39,815 nucleotides of DNA from Flammeovirgaceae bacterium BBD 1991-12 (GCA_001657315.1 LYSV01000051.1:1-39815), one strand, 5' to 3'; shown: positions 8,481 to 17,453, numbered from the stretch's first letter. Made by a program: numbers and translations. Notes: generated by a model from the letters alone, not told the origin.

Positions 8481-8525
8481 ACCAGATTACGGGTCACTGC
8501 TTAACACAGCCTCACGCTACGGTGC

Positions 8526-8533
8526 TAACTTTG
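8526..8533 (+). promoter_or_regulatory. -7 box TAACTTTG before the small receiver gene
   Basis: TAACTTTG matches the Bacteroidota -7 consensus TAnnTTTG exactly and lies 19 bp before the GTG start at 8553. No clear TTTG box is seen 19-21 bp upstream, which would fit an activated promoter. Confidence 0.45.
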
Positions 8534-8552
8534 TTTAGTAATAAGTAAAGTT

Positions 8553-8942
8553 GTGAGTGAGGAAAAATTTTCAATCCTTTTCCTGAGTGCATCCAGCTCG
8601 GTGTTTGATGCCCTACCGGAAGAGTTCTTTCAAAAATGGAGCTTCTATCTGGTAAAGATCACTACAGAAAAGGCTCCGTTGGAAAGATTGGAGAAGCCGG
8701 ATATGATCATTGTAGATACCTATAGTCTGGGTATCGATTTTTTGGATAAGATCAGGGAAACTGCAGTTTTGAAAAGCTGTATTCTGTTGGTGATAGATGA
8801 ATATCATCAAAGTGCGTTCATTGATAAAATACTCGAAAAGGGAGCCAACGGGTATCTTCACATTGATAACTTCAGCGACGACCTGGAGCACAAGATCAGG
8901 GCACTTATGCCCCGAAAAAAATTCACCTCTCTGGTATTGTAA
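8553..8942 (+). CDS. Stand-alone degenerate receiver-domain protein, 129 aa
   Basis: The length and alternating beta/alpha pattern fit a single CheY-like receiver: I-L-F-L near the N-terminus, M-I-I-V-D-T at 51-56, L-L-V-I near the middle and G-A-N-G-Y-L-H near the end. Asp55 sits where the phosphoacceptor belongs, but the acidic pair of strand 1 is replaced by S-A-S-S-S and the Lys of strand 5 by His. Phosphorylation chemistry is therefore probably lost or altered, as in pseudo-receivers. Start is GTG at 8553. It lies between a two-component pair and a second kinase, so a protein-interaction role in that circuit is plausible but unproven. Confidence 0.6.
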   Translation: MSEEKFSILFLSASSSVFDALPEEFFQKWSFYLVKITTEKAPLERLEKPDMIIVDTYSLGIDFLDKIRETAVLKSCILLVIDEYHQSAFIDKILEKGANGYLHIDNFSDDLEHKIRALMPRKKFTSLVL

Positions 8943-9133
8943 TTATTTTTTTATCGGTCGGTACATCTGCATCGGATTGTAAAATTCTGATCATCAGCCC
9001 CTGTATTTATGTCCAGGTTGTTTTACCGGGTCTTTTTAAGTGATTCGCGTATATCTGCAATTACCATTTACCCCTTAATAAAAAAGTATTCTTCCAGGCT
9101 TTATTTGTACTGTAATTTGAAGAAACATTTACT

Positions 9134-10204
9134 ATGGAGTCAATACACGCTAAGGATTATTTGATTCTTGAGGATCGTGACACGTTGATCGAGATCCTGG
9201 ATCAGATTGAGGAAGGGGTTTTTTGGATTGATTTCTCCGGAAAGATCATTAAAGTAAACAGAGCTGCTGTACTGAAAACTGGCTATAGCCGTAGCGAGTT
9301 GTGTACAATGCAGATATTCCAATTGGTTTCCGACCTAACCGTTTCCAGCTGGTACGTGCATGTGAATCAGCTGCAGAAAAGGAAAAAGGCCAACTTTAAG
9401 CACATGCTCACCACCCGATCGGGAAAATCCCTTCCGGTTTCCGTGAAGACACATGTGATCGAAAACGGAGGTGCCTCCCTGGTATGCGCCGTGGTGAGGG
9501 ATAACAGGAAACTGAAAGAGGAAAGGCTGAATTTTCAGCGCGTATTTTATGAATATGATAAGCTGATATATCGCCTTTCGCATGATCTGCGTTCTCCCAT
9601 ATCCACTATTCTCGGACTGGTGAACCTTACGAAAAAGGATTGTACAAGTGATCAGACTGAGTACCTCCAGCTGATGGAAGATACACTCAGAAAGCAAAAT
9701 CAGTTAATGATGGATGTACATCACCTGTCCACTATTCATACATCACCCATCCAGAACGATGATATCAACCTTTCTGACCTGATCAATGATATTGTCGGTA
9801 ATATACCGGCCGAAAAAGGGACAATGAACACAAGGTGTTCCTACCGGTTCAAGCTGACACGTCCTTTTTACAGCGACTACTACCTGGTCACGAAAGTTCT
9901 GTCCCCCATTATACTCAATGCCTTTCAGTACAGCCGTACTACAGATCGCAAGGCTAAGGTCCGGATAGCAGTTACAACCAATGCCAAAGGTGCGCAGATC
10001 GTTGTGAAGGACAATGGTTCAGGGATCGACGCTATTATCAGAGACAAGGTTTTTGAGATGTTCTTCAGGGGATCGTCCCATTCCAATGGCTCCGGACTGG
10101 GACTGTACATTGCAAAAGTTGCTGCGGAAAAACTACAGGCAACGATCCGGTTCAAAACCAGCAAGGAGGGAACAACCTTTGTCGCATCTCTTCCTCACTC
10201 CTGA
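9134..10204 (+). CDS. Cytoplasmic PAS-domain sensor histidine kinase
   Basis: 356 residues without a signal peptide or membrane segment. An N-terminal PAS domain (about 15-130, G-V-F-W-I-D-F-S-G-K-I) is followed by a HisKA dimerisation domain with phosphoacceptor His150 in L-S-H-D-L-R-S-P. A HATPase_c domain covers about 240-355 (N-A-F-Q-Y, D-N-G-S-G-I-D, G-S-G-L-G-L-Y-I). This is a classic HPK4-like kinase, unlike the HisKA_3 type upstream. No full response regulator follows it. The closest potential partners are the degenerate receiver at 8553 and the LuxR-type regulator at 7781. The signal is unknown; a soluble PAS would read an intracellular or redox cue. Confidence 0.88.
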   Translation: MESIHAKDYLILEDRDTLIEILDQIEEGVFWIDFSGKIIKVNRAAVLKTGYSRSELCTMQIFQLVSDLTVSSWYVHVNQLQKRKKANFKHMLTTRSGKSLPVSVKTHVIENGGASLVCAVVRDNRKLKEERLNFQRVFYEYDKLIYRLSHDLRSPISTILGLVNLTKKDCTSDQTEYLQLMEDTLRKQNQLMMDVHHLSTIHTSPIQNDDINLSDLINDIVGNIPAEKGTMNTRCSYRFKLTRPFYSDYYLVTKVLSPIILNAFQYSRTTDRKAKVRIAVTTNAKGAQIVVKDNGSGIDAIIRDKVFEMFFRGSSHSNGSGLGLYIAKVAAEKLQATIRFKTSKEGTTFVASLPHS

Positions 10205-10292
10205 GAATGATGAGAATAGATTGCATTGATACCTCTCGAGCCCTGGTAGGTGGTGTCCATTGGGATCTTTCAAAAGAAAAGGAAGTAGAGCC

Positions 10293-10318
10293 CTTATAAC
10301 GCAGTCAGGAGTTATAAG
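10293..10318. repeat. Inverted repeat CTTATAAC / GTTATAAG
   Basis: A perfect 8-bp inverted repeat with a 10-nt loop in the gap between the PAS kinase and the large surface protein gene. No T-run follows on either strand, so it is more likely a regulatory site than a terminator. Confidence 0.3.
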
Positions 10319-10379
10319 AAAAATTGTCGTTCCTATTACGTTAAAAAGACTCTGAATTAAATGGTTATACCCTATTTTA

Positions 10380-10396
10380 GAGGTTATGATAACCTC
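10380..10396. promoter_or_regulatory. Palindrome spanning the start codon of the surface peptidase gene
   Basis: GAGGTTAT-G-ATAACCTC is an 8-bp inverted repeat around one central base, and the ATG at 10386 lies inside it. A protein bound here could block transcription or initiation. Chance in an AT-rich start region is possible. Confidence 0.3.
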
Positions 10397-13385
10397 AGGG
10401 AAAAGAACCTTAGCCTGCTCCTTTGCTTTATGGTGTATATGCTGGGTGGGCAACCATTACCTTGTTGCCCAGTCTCCGGTATTGGAAAATAACCCCTCAT
10501 CCGTTCGTTGGAAGCAGATAAATACTCCTTCATTTCAGGTCATTTTCCAGTCAGATTTTGAACGGGAGGCACAGCGTGTTGCCAATATCCTGGAACACAT
10601 CAGCGAGCCCGTAAGTGCTACATTGGGCAACAGAAAGCCTCGGAAGTTGTCCATCGTTCTGCAAAATCAGAACAGTGTTTCCAACGGTTTTGTCACGCTC
10701 GGTCCCCGGCGTTCCGAGTTTCAGACCACGGCCCCCCAGGATTATAATTTCATAGGTACCAACCGCTGGCTGGAACTGCTGGCTGTTCATGAATACCGTC
10801 ATGTGGTCCAGTTCAGCCAGAGCAGAACAGGTTGGAATAAGCTTTTTTCATTCATCTTTGGTCAGAATACGCAGGCCGGAATGGCCTTCACCTCTGCTCC
10901 CCCATGGTTCTGGGAGGGAGATGCCACGGTGACAGAAACCGTTCTTACCCCCAGTGGAAGAGGCAGGATACCGGCATTCCATCGTATTTTCCGGGCTAAT
11001 TTGGTGGAGGGCAAACGATATGATTACAACAAGCAGCACCTAAGGTCCTACAAGGATTTTGTGCCTAACCATTATGTGCTGGGATACCATTTTACCACGC
11101 ATATTCGGCGGAGAACAAGGGATGCTGAAGTAATGGACAAGATCAGCGGCAGTGCCTGGAACTGGCCCTTTATCCCTTTTACCTTTTCCAACAGTATGAA
11201 AAAACATACGGGTCATTACCTGGTATCCAACTACAACATGATGATGGATGAGCTCGAAAAGGAATGGAAGGAGCAACTGCAGGGGCTTGAGACCACACAA
11301 TTTGAGTCCCTGATAAAAAGAAAGAATAAAACCTTTACAGATTACAGCTTTCCTCAGGTACTGGAGAATGGCACGGTCATAGCCATGAAATCAGGAATAG
11401 CTGATATTGAAGAATTTGTGAGGATCAATGAAGATGGCAGTACCTCTACTGAGTTTGTACCGGGTATCATTAATGATGCAGCCATGCTTTCTTCTGCGCA
11501 AAACAGGGTGGTATGGACTGAATTCCACTTTGACCCCAGATGGAGAGCCAGAAACTACTCGGTGATCAAGTGGTATGACTTTGCCACTGGTGAAAAAAGA
11601 ACGGTAACGGGTAAGTCAAGATATGCCTCTGCTGCCTTGTCACCGGATGGAACCCGCATTGCTACGATCCTGAACACGTTGGACAATCAGTATCATCTGG
11701 TGGTAGTGGATGCGAACAGCGGAATGGAACTGGCAAAATTTGACAATCCCGCGAATATGCAATACGGCATGCCTCGCTGGTCCGATAATGGCCGGGATAT
11801 AGTAGTGCTGAAAACCAATGAAAAGGGGAAAGCGGTGGTATCATACAATACTGAATCGGGCAAAGAGACCCTGCTTATTCCTCACAGCCATGAAAATATC
11901 GGACATCCTCTCATTCATAAAGGTATCCTCTTTTACAATTCACCCTATACCGGGATAGATAATATATACGCCAGGGACCTTGCGTCAGGAGAGGTATTTC
12001 AGGTCACCAGCAGCCGCTATGGCGCCTACAATCCGACTATTGACCCGGACGGAAAATACATCTACTACAATGATCATACAGTAGACGGCCTCGATGTGGT
12101 AAGGATACCCTATGATAAAAGCAGATGGAAGCGCCTGTCCAGGGTAGAAGACAGACAGGTAAAGTATTATCAGCCTCTGGTAGAACAGGAAAACCATGAA
12201 GACCTTCTGGACAATGTCCCTGACCAGCAGTATCCCGTGAACAATTACAGCAAGCTCGGGCACATGATCAACATTCATAGCTGGGGGCCTTTCGCATCCA
12301 CAGATCTTGTGAGGGCAGAAGCAGGCGTGTTCTCCCGCGATGTGCTGAGTAATACCAATATTTCCCTTGGATATGTGTATGATGTAGAGGAGGAGTCGGG
12401 TTTTGCTTCTGCCGCGGTCAGTTATCAGGCATGGTTTCCTGTTATAGATGTGGAGTACCAGTTTGGCAACAGGAGTACCGGTACGTACTCATGGCAGGAA
12501 TCTACCGTGCTGGCCGGGCTCCGTCTGCCATTGCTTCTGACCAGAAGTAAATACCTGAGTGAGCTGAGTATTGGCAACAGTATAGGAGTGCGCCGGATAA
12601 CTGAATTTGAAGCTGAGAGACGACGAACGGGCAGAGACATCATCCTCGATGACTTTGGCAGGGTCAATGACAGTACCGAGGTGGACCTTTTCCTGGTGGA
12701 TGCCAATGACGCCGATAACGGTACACTTATATTCAATGACTTCGAGATCAGCTTTTTCAACCTTATGAAGCAAAGCACCCGTGATATCAACAGCCGTTTT
12801 GGACAATTCCTTGTTTTCAGGCAGTTGAATACGATCAGCGGTGATTTTGATGGCGCTACTACAGGTATTCGTGGGGGTTTGTTCTTCCCCGGGCTTTTCA
12901 AAAATCACTCACTTTTCTTCAGGGGAGGTTTTCAAAATAAGAAAGTTGACCCCGATGTGGATACTTACAGCTTCCGCAATGTTATCTTCAAGCCACGTGG
13001 CTACTCCTATCCGGAAGAGAAAGACTTTACAGCCATTCAGGCTAACTATGCCTTTCCTCTCTGGCATGCTGATCTGAGCTTTGGTCCCCTTCTGAATATT
13101 AAAAGGGTCAAGGCCAACCTTTTTCTGGATTATGGACAGGAAAATGTGGTCCAGAATTTCTTTTTCGCCGAACCTTTTGGAGAAGCAGAGGAAGGAGACT
13201 TTTTCAACAGTCGCACCATTAGCAGTGATTACACCTCGTACGGGTTGGAGCTTACATTCGACGTCAATGTCATGAGGTTCACCCCGGAGATTGAAATAGG
13301 AGCCCGGTTACTGTACCGTGAAGCCAACAGCTGGAATACCGGTGGTTCTTTCGTAGAATTAATTCTGGGTGGGATCAACTTTTAA
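10386..13385 (+). CDS. Surface gluzincin / beta-propeller / outer-membrane barrel protein, 999 aa
   Basis: After a signal peptide (about 1-29) comes a peptidase-MA-like domain with H-E-Y-R-H (His135, Glu136, His139) and a downstream W-F-W-E-G motif whose Glu177 fits the third zinc ligand of gluzincins. Residues about 308-600 are TolB/PD40-type beta-propeller blades (L-S-P-D-G-T-R-I-A, D-P-D-G-K-Y-I-Y). From about 623 to the C-terminal phenylalanine, alternating strands resemble a surface-antigen/BamA-type outer-membrane barrel. The order metalloprotease, propeller, barrel suggests a protein anchored in the outer membrane that processes or captures extracellular protein. Bacteroidota genomes have homologues without known function. 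The gene stands between signalling genes and pdhC and seems monocistronic. Confidence 0.8.
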   Translation: MITSGKRTLACSFALWCICWVGNHYLVAQSPVLENNPSSVRWKQINTPSFQVIFQSDFEREAQRVANILEHISEPVSATLGNRKPRKLSIVLQNQNSVSNGFVTLGPRRSEFQTTAPQDYNFIGTNRWLELLAVHEYRHVVQFSQSRTGWNKLFSFIFGQNTQAGMAFTSAPPWFWEGDATVTETVLTPSGRGRIPAFHRIFRANLVEGKRYDYNKQHLRSYKDFVPNHYVLGYHFTTHIRRRTRDAEVMDKISGSAWNWPFIPFTFSNSMKKHTGHYLVSNYNMMMDELEKEWKEQLQGLETTQFESLIKRKNKTFTDYSFPQVLENGTVIAMKSGIADIEEFVRINEDGSTSTEFVPGIINDAAMLSSAQNRVVWTEFHFDPRWRARNYSVIKWYDFATGEKRTVTGKSRYASAALSPDGTRIATILNTLDNQYHLVVVDANSGMELAKFDNPANMQYGMPRWSDNGRDIVVLKTNEKGKAVVSYNTESGKETLLIPHSHENIGHPLIHKGILFYNSPYTGIDNIYARDLASGEVFQVTSSRYGAYNPTIDPDGKYIYYNDHTVDGLDVVRIPYDKSRWKRLSRVEDRQVKYYQPLVEQENHEDLLDNVPDQQYPVNNYSKLGHMINIHSWGPFASTDLVRAEAGVFSRDVLSNTNISLGYVYDVEEESGFASAAVSYQAWFPVIDVEYQFGNRSTGTYSWQESTVLAGLRLPLLLTRSKYLSELSIGNSIGVRRITEFEAERRRTGRDIILDDFGRVNDSTEVDLFLVDANDADNGTLIFNDFEISFFNLMKQSTRDINSRFGQFLVFRQLNTISGDFDGATTGIRGGLFFPGLFKNHSLFFRGGFQNKKVDPDVDTYSFRNVIFKPRGYSYPEEKDFTAIQANYAFPLWHADLSFGPLLNIKRVKANLFLDYGQENVVQNFFFAEPFGEAEEGDFFNSRTISSDYTSYGLELTFDVNVMRFTPEIEIGARLLYREANSWNTGGSFVELILGGINF

Positions 13386-13403
13386 TTTTTATCAACTGTT
13401 TAT

Positions 13404-13434
13404 GTTGAATAAAGTGATTTAACCTCTATTTTTG
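13404..13434 (+). promoter_or_regulatory. Promoter of pdhC: GTTG-N19-TATTTTTG
   Basis: A TATTTTTG box at 13427-13434 matches TAnnTTTG, with GTTG at 13404-13407 exactly 19 bases before it. The start codon at 13461 is 26 bases downstream. This is a full Bacteroidota-type promoter. Confidence 0.6.
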
Positions 13435-13460
13435 AACGCTTAAATAAGAATATACAGAAT

Positions 13461-15128
13461 ATGGCTGAAGTAATTCGCATGCCCAAAATGAGCGATACCA
13501 TGGAGGAAGGGGTGATTGCCTCATGGTTAGTAAAAGAAGGAGATGAAGTAAAGTCCGGGGACATATTGGCAGAAGTTGAAACAGACAAAGCCACCATGGA
13601 GCTCGAATCCTATGAAGATGGCGTGCTTTTACACATTGGGGTCAGGGAAAAAGATGCTGTTCCTGTTGATGGCGTCATTGCCGTCATCGGCAAAAAAGGA
13701 GAAGATATCAGTGCCCTTTTGAAAGAAATAGAAAGCGGGGCCGGAGCTGAGCAACCTGCTGAACCGGCTCCTGCAGCGTCGGATAATGGCGCCTCATCCG
13801 CACCCGAGCCTGTCGATGCATCGGATGTAAAAGCCACAGTGATCACCATGCCCAAAATGAGTGATACTATGGAAGAAGGAACGATCGCATCATGGCTGAA
13901 AAAAGTAGGGGATGAGGTGAAGTCAGGAGATATACTGGCTGAAGTAGAAACAGATAAGGCCACAATGGAGCTGGAGGCCTATGAAGATGGTACGCTTTTG
14001 TACATAGGTGTAAAAGACGGAGAGTCTGTAGCGGTTGATGGCGTGATAGCCATTGTAGGGGAAAAAGGCGCGGATTATGAAAAGCTACTGAAGGCCCATG
14101 AGGCAAGCGCTGGTGCCGTATCAGCTGCAGCGCCTGTCGCAGAAGAGCAACCTGTGGCACAGGAAGAAAAAAGTGCTGCAACTCCAGCACCTGTCCCTGT
14201 AAGCACATCAGGCAACGGTGCAACAGGTACGACGGACAATGGTCGTATCAAGGTATCACCACTGGCGAGAAAAATGGCACAGGATAAGGGGTATGACCTG
14301 GCCCAGATCAAGGGAACCGGTGACAGTGGACGAATTATAAAGAGGGATGTGGAACAGTTCACTCCTTCGGCCCAGCCGGTAGCTGCCCCTGCCACTGCAG
14401 GTGAGACGGCCTCCGCACCCGTAGCGCTTCCACAGGTAGTAGGTGAGGAAAGTTTTGAGGAGGAGAATGTTTCACAAATGAGAAAGACCATTGCCAAACG
14501 TCTTTCCGAAAGCAAGTTCACTGCTCCTCACTTCTATGTTACCATGGAGATCAACATGGATAAGGCAGTAGAGGCACGTAAATCCATCAATGAAGTGGCC
14601 CCGGTCAAGATCAGCTTCAACGATATTGTTATCAAGGGAGTAGCTGCTGCCCTTCGATTACACCCCAAAGTGAATGCATCATGGCTGGGAGATAAGATAA
14701 GGTACAACAAACATATTCACATAGGGGTAGCCGTAGCGGTAGATGAAGGACTGCTCGTACCTGTGGTACGCTTTGCGGACAGCAAATCACTCTCCCATAT
14801 TTCCAGTGAAGTAAAACAGCTGGCAGAGAAGGCACACAACAAAAAGCTGCAGCCGAATGAATGGGAAGGAAATACCTTCACGGTTTCCAACCTCGGGATG
14901 TTTGGTGTAGAAGAGTTTACGGCCATCATCAACCCTCCGGATGCGTGTATCCTGGCGGTAGGCGGTATCAAGCAAACGGCTGTGGTGAAAGACGGCCAGT
15001 TGGTGCCCGGCAACGTGATGAAAGTAACGCTGAGCTGTGACCATCGTGTAGTGGACGGGGCACTCGGGGCAGCCTTCCTCAAGACGCTAAAGGGAATTCT
15101 TGAGGATCCCGTGCGTATACTGATATAA
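13461..15128 (+). CDS. pdhC: Pyruvate dehydrogenase complex E2, dihydrolipoamide acetyltransferase
   Basis: 555 residues. Two N-terminal lipoyl domains, each with D-K-A-T-M-E-L (lipoylated Lys43 and Lys166), are joined by Ala/Pro/Glu-rich linkers. A peripheral subunit-binding domain (about 265-300, V-S-P-L-A-R-K) precedes the catalytic domain (about 340-555), which has the active-site motif D-H-R-V-V-D-G with His528. The enzyme transfers acetyl from lipoamide to CoA in the cytoplasm. The two lipoyl domains are nearly the same at protein level, pointing to internal duplication. E1 genes are not adjacent; in Bacteroidota E2 often stands apart from them or follows E1 alpha. Oxoglutarate dehydrogenase E2 usually has one lipoyl domain, which favours the pyruvate complex. 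Confidence 0.92.
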   Translation: MAEVIRMPKMSDTMEEGVIASWLVKEGDEVKSGDILAEVETDKATMELESYEDGVLLHIGVREKDAVPVDGVIAVIGKKGEDISALLKEIESGAGAEQPAEPAPAASDNGASSAPEPVDASDVKATVITMPKMSDTMEEGTIASWLKKVGDEVKSGDILAEVETDKATMELEAYEDGTLLYIGVKDGESVAVDGVIAIVGEKGADYEKLLKAHEASAGAVSAAAPVAEEQPVAQEEKSAATPAPVPVSTSGNGATGTTDNGRIKVSPLARKMAQDKGYDLAQIKGTGDSGRIIKRDVEQFTPSAQPVAAPATAGETASAPVALPQVVGEESFEEENVSQMRKTIAKRLSESKFTAPHFYVTMEINMDKAVEARKSINEVAPVKISFNDIVIKGVAAALRLHPKVNASWLGDKIRYNKHIHIGVAVAVDEGLLVPVVRFADSKSLSHISSEVKQLAEKAHNKKLQPNEWEGNTFTVSNLGMFGVEEFTAIINPPDACILAVGGIKQTAVVKDGQLVPGNVMKVTLSCDHRVVDGALGAAFLKTLKGILEDPVRILI

Positions 15129-15165
15129 GTGCAGCCGGTTGGTTTAAGGATTTTATACAACAAGC

Positions 15166-15198
15166 GCCCTGACAGTCATTGTCGGGGCTCATTATTTT
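15166..15198 (+). terminator. Intrinsic terminator after pdhC
   Basis: GCCCTGACA pairs with TGTCGGGGC (one G-U pair) around a 5-nt loop and is followed by TCATTATTTT. It lies between pdhC and hslV, so the two are probably separate transcripts. Confidence 0.5.
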
Positions 15199-15207
15199 CG
15201 ACAACAG

Positions 15208-15744
15208 ATGACAAAAATAAGATCAACAACAGTATTGGCGGTGCTCCATAATGGGCAGGTGGCAATTGGCGCGGACGGACAGGCTACTATGGGGAACTAT
15301 GTGGCTAAAAGTAATGTAAAAAAGATCAGAAAGCTACAGGATGGTAAGATCGTTACGGGCTTTGCAGGTTCTACGGCTGACGCATTTACGCTGCTGGAGC
15401 GGTTTGACGAAAAACTCAACAGCTATGGAGGCAATATGAAAAGAGCAGCGATAGAACTGGCCAAGGATTGGAGAATGGACCGTTATTTGCGCCGGCTGGA
15501 AGCTATGCTTATCACCGCGGACAAGGATGAAATATTGGTTATATCCGGTACGGGAGATGTATTGGAGCCGGACAACGGGATAGCAGCTATTGGTTCCGGA
15601 GCCATGTATGCGCAGTCAGCGGCACTGGCCCTGAAAAAACATGCCTCCAAACTCTCTGCCAGGGAAATTGTGGAAGAAAGCCTGAATATAGCGGCTGATA
15701 TTTGTATTTATACCAACAGCAACCTGGTGATCGAGGAGGTGTAG
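15208..15744 (+). CDS. hslV: ATP-dependent protease peptidase subunit HslV
   Basis: 178 residues, close to the usual length. After a short propeptide M-T-K-I-R-S the catalytic Thr is T7, in line with the T-T-(I/V) start of mature HslV. The motifs [26 protein letters not shown] and the C-terminal I-C-I-Y-T-N are typical of the family. HslV forms the two-ring proteolytic core that works with the unfoldase HslU in the cytoplasm. No hslU gene is adjacent, unlike the hslVU operon of Proteobacteria. Separate location is common in Bacteroidota. Confidence 0.95.
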   Translation: MTKIRSTTVLAVLHNGQVAIGADGQATMGNYVAKSNVKKIRKLQDGKIVTGFAGSTADAFTLLERFDEKLNSYGGNMKRAAIELAKDWRMDRYLRRLEAMLITADKDEILVISGTGDVLEPDNGIAAIGSGAMYAQSAALALKKHASKLSAREIVEESLNIAADICIYTNSNLVIEEV

Positions 15745-15792
15745 CAAAAAAACTGCGGACATCGTTTCAAAACCTGACATAGAAAAACCGCT

Positions 15793-16131
15793 ATGAAAAT
15801 TTATCATAATACCCGCTGCCGGAAAAGCCGTGAGACTCTGGGAATTATCAGGGATTCGGGAGCCGAAGTTGAAATCGTAGAATACCTCAGGGATACACCC
15901 ACAGTGGATGAGCTCGGGGAGATCGTCAAAAAACTGGGTATTTCTCCACTGGACCTGATCCGTAAAAACGAATCGGTTTTTAAGGAAAACTTTAAGGGGC
16001 AGGACCATACCGATGCTGAATGGCTGCAAATTATGGCGGACAATCCTATACTCATCGAACGCCCCATAGTGATCAAAGACAATAAGGCCGTGATCGGACG
16101 ACCGCCTGAAAAAGTCAGAGAACTTTTATAG
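15793..16131 (+). CDS. ArsC/Spx-fold reductase-like protein
   Basis: 112 residues with the thioredoxin-like ArsC fold: Y-H-N-T-R-C-R-K-S-R with the catalytic Cys9, and a distal L-I-E-R-P-I-V with the conserved Arg that binds oxyanion in arsenate reductases. The family reduces arsenate with glutathione/glutaredoxin, but many members with this N-terminus (YfgD-like) have no proven arsenate activity. No ars operon surrounds the gene, so arsenic resistance is not supported by context. It follows hslV by 48 bases and could share its transcript. Confidence 0.85.
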   Translation: MKIYHNTRCRKSRETLGIIRDSGAEVEIVEYLRDTPTVDELGEIVKKLGISPLDLIRKNESVFKENFKGQDHTDAEWLQIMADNPILIERPIVIKDNKAVIGRPPEKVRELL

Positions 16132-16224
16132 GTCCATAATCCGGAGGAAACCATACGCTCATCAAAGGTCAGATTCCGGCAATATGCTGTAGATAGTATC
16201 GTTTCAGTTCAAAACGAAAACGAT

Positions 16225-16755
16225 ATGTACAGGGTCATTTCAGTTGTTATCTTGTTATTTCAGATTTTTCAGCTTAACGCTCAAAAATTCGGTCACTTTT
16301 CATCTCAATACATTGTGCAGCAAATGCCTTCTTACGGGGATGCTCAGGACGAATTAAATAAATTGAGCCAATCCTGGATGGAAGAAGTAAGGAATATGTA
16401 CCTCGCTATCGGGAAACTGGAAAATAAACTTGAAGCCGAAAAGGTTCTGCTGACGAAAGAAATGCTCAGAAAGCGGGAAGACGAGATCGCAGTAAAGCTA
16501 AAGGAAGCAATCGACTATCAATACAGGATTTTTGGCCCTGAGGGGCTCTTGTTCCTAAAGAAAAAGGAACTGGTAAAGCCAGAGCTGGATAAGATCTTTG
16601 AAGCGGTGGAAAGAGTTTGCAAAAAGCACCGGCTTGATTATCTGTTGGATAAATCAGGTGAGCTTGTCATGATCTACACCAATCCTGTTCATGATTATAC
16701 AGATTTTGTTCTGGAAGAGCTGGGCCTTGGTAATCCTGATGATGTGATCAGGTGA
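16225..16755 (+). CDS. OmpH/Skp-like periplasmic chaperone-family protein
   Basis: 176 residues with a signal peptide (about 1-19, ending L-N-A-Q). A helical, charge-rich middle (about 40-120) forms the coiled-coil arm typical of Skp. Typical motifs are S-S-Q-Y-I-V-Q-Q-M-P-S-Y near the N-terminus and a C-terminal D-Y-L-L-D-K-S-G beta segment. Skp holds unfolded outer-membrane proteins in the periplasm. Bacteroidota encode several paralogues, usually near bamA. This one is not, so it may be a specialised copy. The start gives a good signal peptide. Confidence 0.75.
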   Translation: MYRVISVVILLFQIFQLNAQKFGHFSSQYIVQQMPSYGDAQDELNKLSQSWMEEVRNMYLAIGKLENKLEAEKVLLTKEMLRKREDEIAVKLKEAIDYQYRIFGPEGLLFLKKKELVKPELDKIFEAVERVCKKHRLDYLLDKSGELVMIYTNPVHDYTDFVLEELGLGNPDDVIR

Positions 16756-16785
16756 CACCATGGTATTCTGTAAATACTATTGATC

Positions 16786-16818
16786 AAAAATGGGATGAGG
16801 TATTGCACTCATCCCACT
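16786..16818 (-). terminator. Intrinsic terminator of the hsp20 gene
   Basis: TGGGATGAG pairs with CTCATCCCA (16791-16816). Read leftwards it is followed by TTTTTGATC. The hairpin lies between the convergent OmpH-like and hsp20 genes and ends the leftward transcript best. Confidence 0.6.
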
Positions 16819-16851
16819 TACTAAACCAACTATAGCGCTTACTGTATCTGC

Positions 16852-17319
16852 TTAGGACACAGTAATCTCCTTCACGGGTCTTTTCTTTGCTTTGGGTAGT
16901 TTAGGCAGATGGATCTTCAGTACTCCTTCTTCGTATTCTGCCCTGATCTTTTCACCGTCAACAGTTTCGGGTAATGTAAAGGACCGGTAGAAAGCGTTAT
17001 AGTTGTATTCTCTTCTGGTAAACTTAGGCTCTTGTTTTTTGATCTCTTCCTCTTTTTCCACTTTGATCTCGAGCATCCCATTGTCAATATCTACATGAAA
17101 ATCTTTTTTCTTCATACCGGGTGCAGCCAGTTCCAGAATAAATTCGTCTTCAGATTCCCTGATGTTGGTAGCGGGTATTCTGCTCAAGCGCAGGGTATCC
17201 GTAGCCGGGAAGTTTGAGAAAGGCTGATCAAGGAAAAAACGATCAAAATCGAACAATTCGGAAAGATTGCTTCTCCAGGAAGGCATTAATTCTCCACTTC
17301 TGGATTTTAACAGTGACAT
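16852..17319 (-). CDS. Hsp20 family small heat-shock protein
   Basis: 155 residues with an alpha-crystallin domain at about 48-145: P-A-T-N-I-R-E-S-E-D-E-F, L-E-L-A-A-P-G-M-K-K-K-D-F and A-E-Y-E-E-G-V-L-K-I-H-L-P. The N-terminal arm contains F-D-F-D-R-F-F. A C-terminal K-x-I-x-V tail gives the I-x-V-like oligomerisation motif. It forms ATP-independent holdase oligomers in the cytoplasm. It is a single gene with its own promoter at 17422 and terminator at 16786, and heat or stress control is likely. No CIRCE-like inverted repeat was found upstream. Confidence 0.93.
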   Translation of the reverse strand: MSLLKSRSGELMPSWRSNLSELFDFDRFFLDQPFSNFPATDTLRLSRIPATNIRESEDEFILELAAPGMKKKDFHVDIDNGMLEIKVEKEEEIKKQEPKFTRREYNYNAFYRSFTLPETVDGEKIRAEYEEGVLKIHLPKLPKAKKRPVKEITVS

Positions 17320-17421
17320 GATACTTTCGGGTTAAGGGTTGAAATAATATGGGTTTTTAAGCCATTGCATGGGCTTTGTAGCTCTGGTCAGGACCAGCAG
17401 TTAAGTGCATCCTTATTGATC

Positions 17422-17453
17422 CAAAAGTAACAGGGAGAGAAAAATGACCCAAT
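17422..17453 (-). promoter_or_regulatory. Promoter of the hsp20 gene: TTG-N20-TACTTTTG
   Basis: Reading leftwards, ATTG (complement 17450-17453) is followed after 20 bases by TACTTTTG (complement 17422-17429), an exact TAnnTTTG box. The leader to the ATG at 17319 is about 100 nt. Confidence 0.5.
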
